DNA of 64,000 nt from Calonectria ilicicola (taxonomy: Eukaryota > Ascomycota > Sordariomycetes > Hypocreales > Nectriaceae). The stretch is from assembly GCA_020809705.1 (NCBI GenBank), contig CP085826.1:7254001-7318000 (forward strand). The letters are read 5' to 3'. This document shows positions 46,482 to 55,879 of this stretch, piece by piece. The stretch's first letter is position 1. Every line of letters starts with the position of its first letter. Made by a program: the position numbers and the translations under genes. Under the pieces are notes generated by a model. That model made no database searches. It was not told the DNA's origin and worked only from the letters and a program-made list of their open reading frames with translations.

Positions 46482-47771
46482 ATGCAGAAGTTTGTCGCTC
46501 TCGCTTCTCTCCTCCCCCTCGTGGCCGGCCACGGTTTCATCTCCTCGCCTACTCCCCGGAAGCCTGGTTCCGCCTACGAGGCTGCCTGTGGCCAGCAGCC
46601 CTACTACCAGCAGTCTTCCGACATCAACGGAAACGTCCAGGGAATCCTCCAGGTCGTCGGCACCGACTTCGACGCCTCCAAGTGCAACCTGTGGCTTTGC
46701 AAGGGTTTCCTCCTCGCCGACAACGAGGAGAGCGTTGAGAGCTACACTGCCGGACAGACGGTCGACTTCAAGATCAACATTGCCGCCCCCCACACCGGCT
46801 ATGCCAACGTCTCGGTCGTCAAGACCAGCACCAACTCCATCATCGGCACACCCCTGATTGAGTTCTCCAACTACGCCTCCAACGCTGGTGTTGCCGCCAA
46901 CAACACTGCCTTCAGCGTCACCATCCCCAGTGACCTCGGCAGCGACTGCTCCACCGCTGGTGACTGTGTTCTCCAGTGGTTCTGGGATGCTCCCGATATC
47001 GACCAGACCTACGAGTCTTGCGTTGATTTCACCGTCGGCGGCTCCGGCTCCGGCTCTGGTTCCGGTTCCTCCTCCTCGACTCCCGCTGCCTCTTCGGCCG
47101 CTGCTGTCTCTACCTCTGCCGCCACCGCTCCCTCTTCCGCTGCTGCCTCCTCGGCCGCTGCCACCACTCCCCTGAACATTGTCGTCTCCAGCGAGGCCGC
47201 CAGCACTCCCGTTGCCACCTCCGCCCCCGCTACCACCCCCTCCGGCTCTGCTGACTCCGGTGCTGATGATGAGGACTGCGATGAGGATGAGCCTGCCTCC
47301 ACCTCTGTTGCCGCTGAGGCCGTTGAGACCTCCACCACTGATGATGAGGACTGCGACGATGAGGGTGACTCCTCTGCCTCCGCCACCGCTGCCGCTCCTG
47401 CTACCACCAGCGCTGCTGACTCCGGTGCTGATGAGGGCGATGACTGTGAGGATGAGGTCACCACCACTGTCTACGCCACTCAGCCTGCCGTTTCTCAGGC
47501 TTCTGAGCCCACTGCTTCCAGCTCCAACTCTGGCTCCTCCGGTTCTTCCAACTCTGGTTCTTCCAACTCTGGATCCTCCAACTCCGGATCTTCCAACTCC
47601 GGCTCCTCCAACTCTGGATCTTCCGGCTCCAACTCCGGCTCTGGCTCCGGCAGCGCCGTCACCTCCTACATCACCGTGACCCCCGACGTCAAGACCGTCA
47701 CTGTCAGCGCTGCTGTCCAGACTCAGTACGTCACCGTTACCGTCAGCGGCAACGCTGCCGCCTGCACTTAA
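46482..47771 (+). CDS. Secreted LPMO-like copper protein with Ser/acidic tail
   Basis: An intronless frame of 429 aa from the ATG at 46482. Residues 1-16 form a signal peptide (LASLLPLVAG); cleavage after it exposes His17 as the first mature residue (HGFISSPTPR), the hallmark of copper monooxygenases. The second brace histidine is probably His104 in APHTGYANV. Conserved cysteines (36, 68, 73) and QWFWDAPDIDQTYESC complete a core of about 200 residues. The core recalls chitin-binding/LPMO-type auxiliary activity families, but I cannot place it in a numbered family. A long Ser/Ala/Thr tail follows, with three acidic Cys-containing motifs (DDEDCDEDE, DDEDCDDEG, DEGDDCEDE) and an array of SGSSN units. 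A C-terminal YVTVTVSG segment ends in a single Cys-Thr. No clear GPI signal is seen. It would act outside the cell or in the wall; oxidation of chitin or cellulose is inference. Confidence 0.85.
   Translation: MQKFVALASLLPLVAGHGFISSPTPRKPGSAYEAACGQQPYYQQSSDINGNVQGILQVVGTDFDASKCNLWLCKGFLLADNEESVESYTAGQTVDFKINIAAPHTGYANVSVVKTSTNSIIGTPLIEFSNYASNAGVAANNTAFSVTIPSDLGSDCSTAGDCVLQWFWDAPDIDQTYESCVDFTVGGSGSGSGSGSSSSTPAASSAAAVSTSAATAPSSAAASSAAATTPLNIVVSSEAASTPVATSAPATTPSGSADSGADDEDCDEDEPASTSVAAEAVETSTTDDEDCDDEGDSSASATAAAPATTSAADSGADEGDDCEDEVTTTVYATQPAVSQASEPTASSSNSGSSGSSNSGSSNSGSSNSGSSNSGSSNSGSSGSNSGSGSGSAVTSYITVTPDVKTVTVSAAVQTQYVTVTVSGNAAACT
47530..47640 (+). repeat. Coding minisatellite (SGSSN repeat)
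   Basis: About six imperfect 15-bp units encoding SGSSN lie in the tail of the LPMO-like protein. The third codon positions vary, so the repeat is under protein-level rather than recent slippage control. Confidence 0.75.
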
Positions 47772-49185
47772 AGAGTGTGCAGGACGTTGCAAGGGAATGG
47801 TTGCCGAAAAAGCGAGGAAGGGTAAACCGACTCCTTAAACGGAGAGGGCCCTGTTCTCCGATGGCAGGATTTTGTTTGTCGACTGTAGATATTTCTTCTG
47901 GGTAGCCTCCTGTGGAGGTAGATCAATTGTAACATATTTGAGGAATTGACTGGACCACTATGTTTACGAATGTGAAATGGAAAATATTGTAGAATATGTA
48001 AACATGAGATAAGAGCATCAACTCGTCCATTCTCGGTAGTCTTTTGCACCCGTTTCTTGTCACATATCTAAATCTAACTTTATGTTCCAAGCTTTCTGAT
48101 CAAGGTTTGTTGGCTTCGGTCGGGAGGATCGGGCTGTTCGTTATGGATCCAACCAACACGCCTTCCCATCACATACGACCATAGCTCTTAGAAAATACGG
48201 GATCCCCCATAATCAAGCTGGTAAGGGGCGGATTAGTAGTTGGGTCGGTGACGACCAGCGAATCCCTGCTGTTGTATGTTTTTGCTTTCGACATTTCTCC
48301 ATTTTTTTCTTCTCCTACTCGATCTTTTTCTCCTTGTTGGGGGTAATGGTGATTATCTGACATCTTCTGCTAAAAACAGCCATCCCACTTCGGGTGGCGG
48401 CAAAACTACGGTACGAGTTGATAACCAGGGTGGAAGTACTGACATGCATCATCACAAGCGAGCGAATCTAACAATTGAAGTCATCGGCAAAAAAAAAAAA
48501 GAAAATAGTAGAAAGAAACGCTTTGACTCATTCTACATAAGTTTGTTTATGACTGAGCTCCCAGACTAGTGGGCAGCTGCGGACAGACTGTTCACAGGGC
48601 ACTGAAACCCGAGACCGCAAACGCTGCAGTACAGATGCCCGACACTAGCCTTCTTGTTAAGAGTGATTGACATAGCGTAATCGTGATTGCAAAAAAGACA
48701 AGTGAATGATGCGGGTAGTGACTGCTTTTTCTTTGGGCTAAAGGTGTTGCTGGATGACTTGCGTTTACCTATAATAGCTGTAGTAGGTTGATGCGACTGA
48801 AGTCAGAGAGGGAAACTGAGTATAAGACTGTATAAGTGTAAAGCAAGGGTTTAGTTTGGATTATTTAGATGTATATAGCTTTAGAGGTGAATTAAGCTTC
48901 TCACAGATATATTTGCTGTTAATATATTAAAATTGTAAAGGGAGAGTTTAATCTACAACTACTAGATGGGCTATTAAGTCTTATATATTAGACTGAGGTC
49001 AGAAAGGTAGAGGGACATCGTTGATCCTCAGGGTGGGCTGATTTGAAAATCTGGACACTATAAAGTTTGGTCCTTTAGTTACCTTGATATCTGACCTTTG
49101 TGGTTATGCTCCTAAAGACGATCACGAGAACAAACCGAGCCAGAACCAAATTTTTGATCAATCTTATAACGGGGAATGGAATACG
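47772..49185. other. Intergenic region with a 5S rRNA pseudogene
   Basis: Besides the 5S copy at 48171 there is AT-rich, gene-free DNA (48.75-49.1 kb). The minus-strand membrane protein gene ends at 49186. No other feature is supported. Confidence 0.5.
48171..48280 (+). pseudogene. 5S rRNA copy 1, internal deletion
   Basis: Starts ACATACGACCATAG and ends GTTGTATGTT, as fungal 5S rRNA does. It lacks about nine bases after GGGATCCC compared with copy 3, where GTCCGCTCT follows. Its 3' half (GATTAGTAGTTGGGTCGGTG) is closer to the Neurospora 5S consensus than that of copy 3. The upstream 100 bp match copies 2 and 3. The deletion removes conserved sequence, so it is probably not functional. Confidence 0.8.
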
Positions 49186-51420
49186 TTAAGCAATATACCA
49201 TATCCTACGAACCAGGAACCCCTTAATAATCTTAGACAGGCTCCAACCTAAACTTAGGATGCAAAAGCTTATCACAAACACGGTAGTTCCCTGGCCGCCT
49301 CCTAGATAACCAAAATAAAGAAGGCCTGACCACCCAACAAGAAAATACAAGGCTCTCAGTCCTTTTTTCCAACTGGTGTGCATCGACCCTTTAACAAAAT
49401 AAATCTCAACACCAAGCCAAACGCATTGATATAGCAAAACTGTGCAAGCGATTACTAATATCCGGGACCAAATGGTATACTGCGCAAATAGAAAACCCAA
49501 TGCGAAGGCCAATACTATCAAGGTTCCCGTGAATTGCACAATAGCTTGGGTAAGCGAGGTGCATTGTTGGGTTCGCAACGAAATAGCCGCCCAAGTCGTA
49601 AGCAGAATATAAAACACAATCTGAACCCCTACTAAGCGGAGAAAAAAGAAATATCCTTCTCCCCGGTGGAAGCCAGCATGAAAGAACTCTTCCCCAGAAG
49701 ATCCGAGAAATGATATGAGCGCAACAGTTTGAAAGAATGCGGCGACCGGTTTTTGTAAGTTTAACTTTTCAACCCACAAACAACATGTGATCCAACAATA
49801 TTGGGTAATTGGCTGATAAACAATAAACTCAAGAATCAATTTCAAGTAAAGAGTTTTGTGTGAAGTGTCCGAGTAAAGAATAAAATATGTAGCGCAAGAA
49901 TTGTATGTCCACAAGGCCAGAAGTAGAGTTCCATGAAAATGAGGAGCTCTATCGCGTGATAGACCAGTTACGACAAAATATGAAGGCAGAGGTTGATTGA
50001 TTTGATTTGCTATAATGTCGTTCTGGTTAGCCACTTCACTTAAACTTTCCGTGATGAAGGATTAAGCTTTCGGTGTGATCCGTTACTTAGCTTTTGTTTC
50101 ATACCATCAATTTGGGATGGGATGCTGGGCCGTGAATCTTCCTCTGTTATGTGTTGTGCGATTGTAATCAATGGTGCGACTAATAACACCAAAGGTAAGA
50201 TCTGTCCAAAGGTCCATGTATTCTCTTCTCCAGGGCCGTATTTTCGTGTATGAAAGAGTTTAAATGTTGCCCAGATTATTGCCATTATCAGCAAGTACAC
50301 CTGAAGATGTAATTTGTGAGTCAATCCCTTGAACAGAAAGAAGGGATGCTCACCTCTGATAAAACTGATGTAAGTAGGTCTAAGTGAACATGCAGAGTCC
50401 CATAGACAGCGATGACCAATGGGGTCACGAATATTTCTATCAAAAGTCTGCCCAAAGGTTTGGATGGTGTTGGATCCCAAGCTCTGGATCGTGTTTGTGA
50501 ATTATCTCTCCAAGTTGTTGATACTAGGCGAATTTTCTGGTTGAATTTAGGTGCTATTTTGATAAGACGGATGAAGTACCCGTAAAATAGGAGTATTATG
50601 GATCCCACCATGGCTTGAAACGCGTAAGTGTTAGTGTTCACGGTTGCTTTGTAATAGCAAATGGCAGCGTCGTTTGGCGAGGCTCCATCCATGGACCCAG
50701 TATGCACCCATGTAAAATGAGCCGAAGGACCAAGCGCCACGGCGAGGAGAAGTAGCATAATGAACATGAAAGCTACCCTCCAGTTCCTTTCTCTGGGGTG
50801 ATCATAAAAGTATTGGCGTAAAAATGTCAAGACTGAGAGGTGGGTAATCGAGGCAAAGAAGGCAAGTTCGATAATAATTTGCCAGTGATAGGTTGAAAGG
50901 CCACATTGAATAGTCGCATAACCGCTTATGAGTATTGCTGTGCCGGTCGTCATATGAACATCTGAAAACATAAGCATACACTATCTGGGTGTTAGCAGAT
51001 TGTGTCGCAACAAGTCTGTATGGGTTATATACTTTGGTAAGTTTTGGTTCAAACTTGGACAATCCGACGCCTCCCAAGTCCTTTTTCGTATTAACGACGG
51101 ACGCTCGTCGTACGATAGAGAGAAAGGTTTGGTCCACGAGATTCGCATTGTCCGCATTTGCTCCTGGTTTGGATGGATTGTACCCTGGAATGTAAAACCA
51201 AAGGTAATATATGATCAGGACTAACACCGCGATATAAGGCATACATATAAAACTAATAATGACCTAGTCATTCATTTTTGTTAAAGCATGCACAAAATAG
51301 CCCTTTAATCTAACTTACTCCAAGACCAGAGATATCTCCATAGGGCTGAAGTTCAGGCGGACTCTCACATGAGTACGTGCACGTATTCTGGTTTTGTGTA
51401 GCAGTAGTGTTTGACGCCAT
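49186..51420 (-). CDS. Uncharacterised fungal multi-pass membrane protein, 667 aa
   Basis: Proposed exons 51420-51319, 51263-51033, 50980-50354, 50300-50105 and 50033-49186. All intron phases agree and the sum is 668 codons. Introns are 52-71 bp with GT-AG ends. The protein starts MASNTTATQNQNT with a Cys-containing lumenal or external N-terminus (CTYSCESPPELQPYGDISGLG), then a first membrane helix. Many further hydrophobic helices follow, with loops that include TWVHTGSMDGAS and YFIRLIKIAPKFNQK. I recognise the opening (SPPELQPYGDISGxGV) as common in fungal orphan membrane proteins, but no function is known to me. The joint of exon 4 to exon 5 is the least certain: without it the second half (282 codons) has no ATG at its start. 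It lies inside the block bounded by 5S copies. Confidence 0.65.
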
Positions 51421-52698
51421 TCGCGCTCTGGGTGATTGATCTGAGACTCAAGCCGTGTGAGTATTGGGAAAGAGATTACGGTATATTGTTATTCAGGGGC
51501 TCGAAGTAAATGGCGAATTTGACATGCGCCGAATGAGGCTCCGATGTGTGTGTAAGATTGGATTGTTTGGGGTATTTGTGTGATGCAAGTCTGGGGACCA
51601 GCCGGTTTAATAGGCGCCTAAAATACCAAGCTCGTAGGCGTCTAATGCGCATTGCTTTTGAACTATTCCAAAAACAGAGCGAATCATATCCTGTATAATG
51701 TCCTTGTTGTTACGCGCTACGAATGAAAAACATTGTAAATCTGTTACTCGGCTTGATTCCTCACACAGATCGGCGCTGTTTTAGCGCCACCGTATGCATT
51801 ATGCTCCTTAGGGTTGCTCTATTGGTGTATTTCCACTAGATCCAACATCTCAAAGCGCCACATTCCACCTGAGGCCAGTACCCAGCAAACTTTTGAAAGT
51901 CAGCTGGACCAACCAGTTTGCCAAAAATAAAACGGCTCAATTTTCAAGCAAACACAGTTGGTTAAAATGTATGTGGTCAATCACCCGTGGACTCTTTCTC
52001 AATAGCCTCGACACGATAAACCCCCTGAAACTTGAGCTATGTGTAACAAAATTTGGTCTACGCCGTGTTCAAGTTCCCTTTCTGGAACCGTGCACCGCAT
52101 CCGCTAGCTATGATGCCTAAAATTTAGGCATGGATGAGCGATTTTTGGCGTGGAAGCGAAGATCCTGACAAGGCAACCAATTATGTCGTTTTGGTTGGCG
52201 CTGAGGCTGTGAGACATGCAGCCATAGTGAAAGCTGAATAGAATCGCCACTAAAATTAGCTTGAATCTAAGCGCTGATGCTACAAGTAACTAGAAATTTA
52301 CTCATTGTTCTCGAGTGTTAGCTAAGGACGGTGACCAATGAGACCAAAAATGTTTCTGATTCGAGTGAAAAATTAAATCACGTTGCCAATAGAAAGAGTT
52401 GCATGCATCTTCTCCAGCTGAGGTAGGCGCAAGTCTGCAAGTAGTGCGAATCTGTGTGCCGGAAGTCACTCAGCTGTTCGGAACTTGACGACTTGGCAGT
52501 CAGTAAGGTTGTCAAGACATGCATTTCTTTTATTAAAAAAGAAGCACTGTGCAGAAATTACTGCAATTTTAGCCTCTATGTTATTAATTATTTTAATCTA
52601 TCTAACTTTGTATTCTCAGCTTTTTGATCAAGGTGTATCAGCTTCTATAAGGAGAACCAGGTTATTGATTGCAGATCGAACTGACATGCCTTCTCACC

Positions 52699-52740
52699 AC
52701 ATACGACCATAGCTCTTAGAAAATACAGGATCCCGTCAAG
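52699..52740 (+). pseudogene. 5S rRNA copy 2, 5' fragment
   Basis: About 37 bases identical or nearly so to the start of the other 5S copies (ACATACGACCATAGCTCTTA), ending soon after GGATCCCGTC. The preceding 150 bp also match copy 3, including CCTCTATGTTATTAATTATT. The fragment is truncated at its 3' end. Confidence 0.8.
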
Positions 52741-52982
52741 CTCTCTCTTTGAGTTCAAAAGCAGTCTGTCTTGGAGGTCTGAACCTCCGAAACCGGGGGG
52801 TTGTAACTACCAAGATCGGAGGCTGTTGAACTGTTCGATAAAATTGATAGTGACGAGCAACACGGCTTCCGAGATATTAGAGATTAAACTGCTACACCCT
52901 CAATTGTGCATGAAACAACAAGCTTTTCTCCTTTGTTATGGCTGGGTCCCGAGACTGAACAATTTGGGTGTTGGCGAGGGCA

Positions 52983-53438
52983 GCTATTTTTGAATACATG
53001 CCATCCCTGCGGCGTAGTCAACATGGCGAATCTATGACGCCGCAGGATAGTGGTGCAGTGCTAGACCGGCCTTTATATGCCCATATGTCATCTTGTTACC
53101 TAGAGCCCCAACAAAGTGTCAACCAGGACCAAGAGAAAGTGCCACGGTTGAAAAAGAGAAGCAAAGGAGTTTTAATGGAGCAAGAAAAACGGGCCAAAGT
53201 GTATGGGACATCTTCCCTGTTGATTCATTTGTTCCCTTTCCATGTATATGCCCCGATGCCCTAAAAAAGGCCGATATATTCCTGGAGGACACTTCAGCCG
53301 GCTTCTATGCAGACCGGCAAAGCGATCTGAAAGCTTTTAAATGTGCCTTCCGGGAATCTTGTGAGTCAAGACTTGGATTTCGATTCCGTAGAATTCCCGG
53401 CATCCTGGGAACTAGATGATGAGCAAATACTAGCCTGA
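52983..53438 (+). pseudogene. Possible frameshifted gene relic
   Basis: Three successive frames look protein-like. The first carries QEKVPRLKKRSKGVLMEQEK near 53120-53195. The second has DIFPVDSFVPFPCICPDALK near 53207. The third has an acidic end, DSVEFPASWELDDEQILA, closing at TGA 53436-53438. Frameshifts separate them. An A24 run starts 62 bases after that stop. I do not recognise the family. An unrelated set of chance frames is possible. Confidence 0.3.
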
Positions 53439-53500
53439 GATTAGGACTTTCTCGAGTTCCCGTTACCACTTAATTGTTTGACTATAAGATGTAAATACGT

Positions 53501-53524
53501 AAAAAAAAAAAAAAAAAAAAAAAA
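53501..53524 (+). repeat. A24 homopolymer
   Basis: Uninterrupted run of 24 A, the longest in the window. It could be a retroposition poly-A tail of the preceding relic or a chance slippage tract. Confidence 0.85.
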
Positions 53525-54266
53525 GAATGGGCCGAGCAACTGTTTTTAAGATGCATTGAACTGATGGAATTTTGAAGAAATTGAAAGGAGAAAAACGACC
53601 TTTGACGAAAGACAGTGTTGGCTACAATTACATTTCAACTGTGTGGTTTGACGCAATTGCCCAGATCCACTCGAAAGCTAAGCCTCGGCCGTGTGCACGA
53701 TTTCATTCAATCTTGGATGAGAATTTCGTAAAAACGAAACATCCAACCCTTGTTGGTTGAAATTGGGGCAATTTGTGATGGGGGTTGCTTGCGGCACCAG
53801 ACAAATGATGTTTGGATTTGTAGAGGTATGATCATATGGTAATTATTTACTAAACAAGTTGCGGTCAAAAATGCGAGAGAGTGATGAGTTTGATAAGGTG
53901 GGTTAAAATTGTGCCTCTTGTGCAGTTGTTGCACACTTTGGCTTCAGGTCGGAACGTGGCTTTCCAACCGCGTAGCGTTCGGACTTGATCACCTGACGAG
54001 CGAAACGCTGATCTTTTTTTTTGAATGCTCATGGTTGGACTCGCTTCATTCCCGCCCTGTGTCTCATCGCTACTGGATAGCTCTTCTCGTGCGTGCCCAC
54101 TTGAGCTGTTGGTTCCAGCCTCGACTAGTGTGCTTTTGAGACGGGCCATGACATAAAACCCAGCTGTTGCTCAACCCATTTTGCGAGGGATCACTCATCC
54201 TTTTCAGTCTACTTCATTCTATCCTTGCAACTTAATCATCCACCAAACTTTGCACACATTGTCAAA

Positions 54267-55244
54267 ATGACCGGCCGCGGATCAGCACACCTACCGAGGC
54301 TTCCTCCAATGGACCCTTCTCTCGAGTCTCGCCCTGTACCGCTGACTCGACAGTTTACTGTCCGTTCGTACGGCCCAGGTGCCGATGCCGACATAAAGGA
54401 AAATGTGGTTACCTGCAAGCAACTTGATGCTCAAACTGGCTTTTTGAGCAAGAGTCGTCCACCACGGCCGGCAACTCGAAGCTACGAGGATATGAAACGC
54501 TACCACGGCCAAATAAGGCAATTTGAGCTTTGCAACGAAGTGAGAAACATTTTTGTCATGGTTCAGGGGAAGGGCGAAGTAGGTTGGAGAGATGATCCGG
54601 ACACTGTGGATCCAACCTGGGGCCTTTGCATCTTTGTCACGTCGTATACAGAAGCAGCCCTAGAAAAGATCGATGCCGCATTGTCGACGCTTGTTACTGC
54701 GGTGCAGCGTTATTTTCTCCGAAAAACAGACTCGCACTCTGAACCATACGCACTTCAAACCTTTAAGATGTTCAGACTGGATCTGATATTGGACAAGGAT
54801 GCACTTGATGGTGCGTCGGATGACCGTGTGAGAGAGGAATTCAACGCCCACGTTAGGCATTTGCACCTTTGGAATAAGTATACTGAGGCACGTCCCCATC
54901 CCAAGGGCTTAAACCGTCCTTCTGGTCCTACACCACGATTCAACTTTTGCATCGTTTTGGACGAGGAGGCAATTGTCAAGTTGGCAGATATTCAGTTTGC
55001 TTCCGACATTGAGAAAGACCAGGAGGTACTTACAGATGTGACTGTGAAAATAGTTGGTCGCGATTGGGATTATCCGGGCAGGCCTGATGCGGAATGGGAG
55101 CAAAGAGTCAACGGAGTAAATAAATTTCCAACTGGGGTAGATGAGTGTCCAATCTGGAAGATTGCCCCCATCTATTATTACGCTGAATCTGTAGAGATGG
55201 AAAGAATGTTCCCTGTAGCTTCGTTTGATCCAGGTTGGTACTAG
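54267..55244 (+). CDS. Uncharacterised fungal protein, 325 aa
   Basis: A single intronless frame from the ATG at 54267. I do not recognise the family. The N-terminal 70 residues are Pro/Arg-rich and look disordered. The rest looks like a soluble alpha/beta protein, with RSYEDMKRYHGQIRQFELCNEV, WGLCIFVTSYTEAALEKIDAAL, TFKMFRLDLILDKDALDGAS and a C-terminal CPIWKIAPIYYYAESVEMER. No signal peptide or membrane segment is present. It lies inside the 5S-bounded accessory block, but its codon use and frame are intact, so it is probably a real gene. Confidence 0.65.
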   Translation: MTGRGSAHLPRLPPMDPSLESRPVPLTRQFTVRSYGPGADADIKENVVTCKQLDAQTGFLSKSRPPRPATRSYEDMKRYHGQIRQFELCNEVRNIFVMVQGKGEVGWRDDPDTVDPTWGLCIFVTSYTEAALEKIDAALSTLVTAVQRYFLRKTDSHSEPYALQTFKMFRLDLILDKDALDGASDDRVREEFNAHVRHLHLWNKYTEARPHPKGLNRPSGPTPRFNFCIVLDEEAIVKLADIQFASDIEKDQEVLTDVTVKIVGRDWDYPGRPDAEWEQRVNGVNKFPTGVDECPIWKIAPIYYYAESVEMERMFPVASFDPGWY

Positions 55245-55879
55245 GCACAGAAAAATGAATTCACCCGATACCGGCATCGAAGGTGTCTAGGCTTTCTTGC
55301 AACGGTGCACAATACATGATTTGGCCAAGTTGGCTTTTTTTATACACGAACCTAGGAAAAAAAGAAGGTGTCAAGTGACCGTATATCTGTCGAAAATACT
55401 AATCCAAACCACTCAAGTCTACAGAGATGATATTGGTGGTGTAGGAAACAGGGGTTCAGCGAGTTGGCCCGAAACCAGCCAACCAGACAATTCGCCATCG
55501 TAAGAATAGCGTCCATGAGAAAACATGACCAGACCAACAACTGTTTTCTCATCCGTGCTACGGCGGGTTTAGCGTCGGACTTCGGATATCGGCTTCATCG
55601 CCAGCGGTTATTTTCTTGGCGTTGGTTCACGATGACATTTCTTAAGCATAATGGATATGCTCAAATGTGTGAGCGTGCCCTTAAACATTATCAACTAGCG
55701 GCAAGCTAAATAATAGGGGTCACACTTGTAATTTCCAGAGCGTCTCCACGAGTACATAGCTGAAATCCAACTTAGCCCGGGCCGTGCAAATGGTCACTTC
55801 AGCATTTAACGCTTTATTTCTGTCGGGTAGCTCATTTTGAAGGACAAGGTGACAAAGGAAGTTTTTTTCTAATTTCACT
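55245..55879. other. Intergenic region before the LysM gene
   Basis: No gene seen. The last 100 bases before the ATG at 55880 are the likely promoter and leader. Confidence 0.45.

Larger units (their letters stand above)
51421..54266. other. Intergenic region with 5S fragment, gene relic and poly-A tract
   Basis: Contains the 5S rRNA fragment at 52699-52740, the possible coding relic at 52983-53438 and an A24 run at 53501-53524. The rest shows only short frames. The leader of the gene at 54267 is T- and C-rich. Confidence 0.5.

Noticed and set aside
46452..47792. Long minus-strand frame of 446 codons opposite the LPMO-like gene
   Set aside because: Gly/Val/Arg-rich mirror of a Ser/Ala/Thr-rich coding strand; no domain, and the plus strand has a signal peptide and copper-site histidines.
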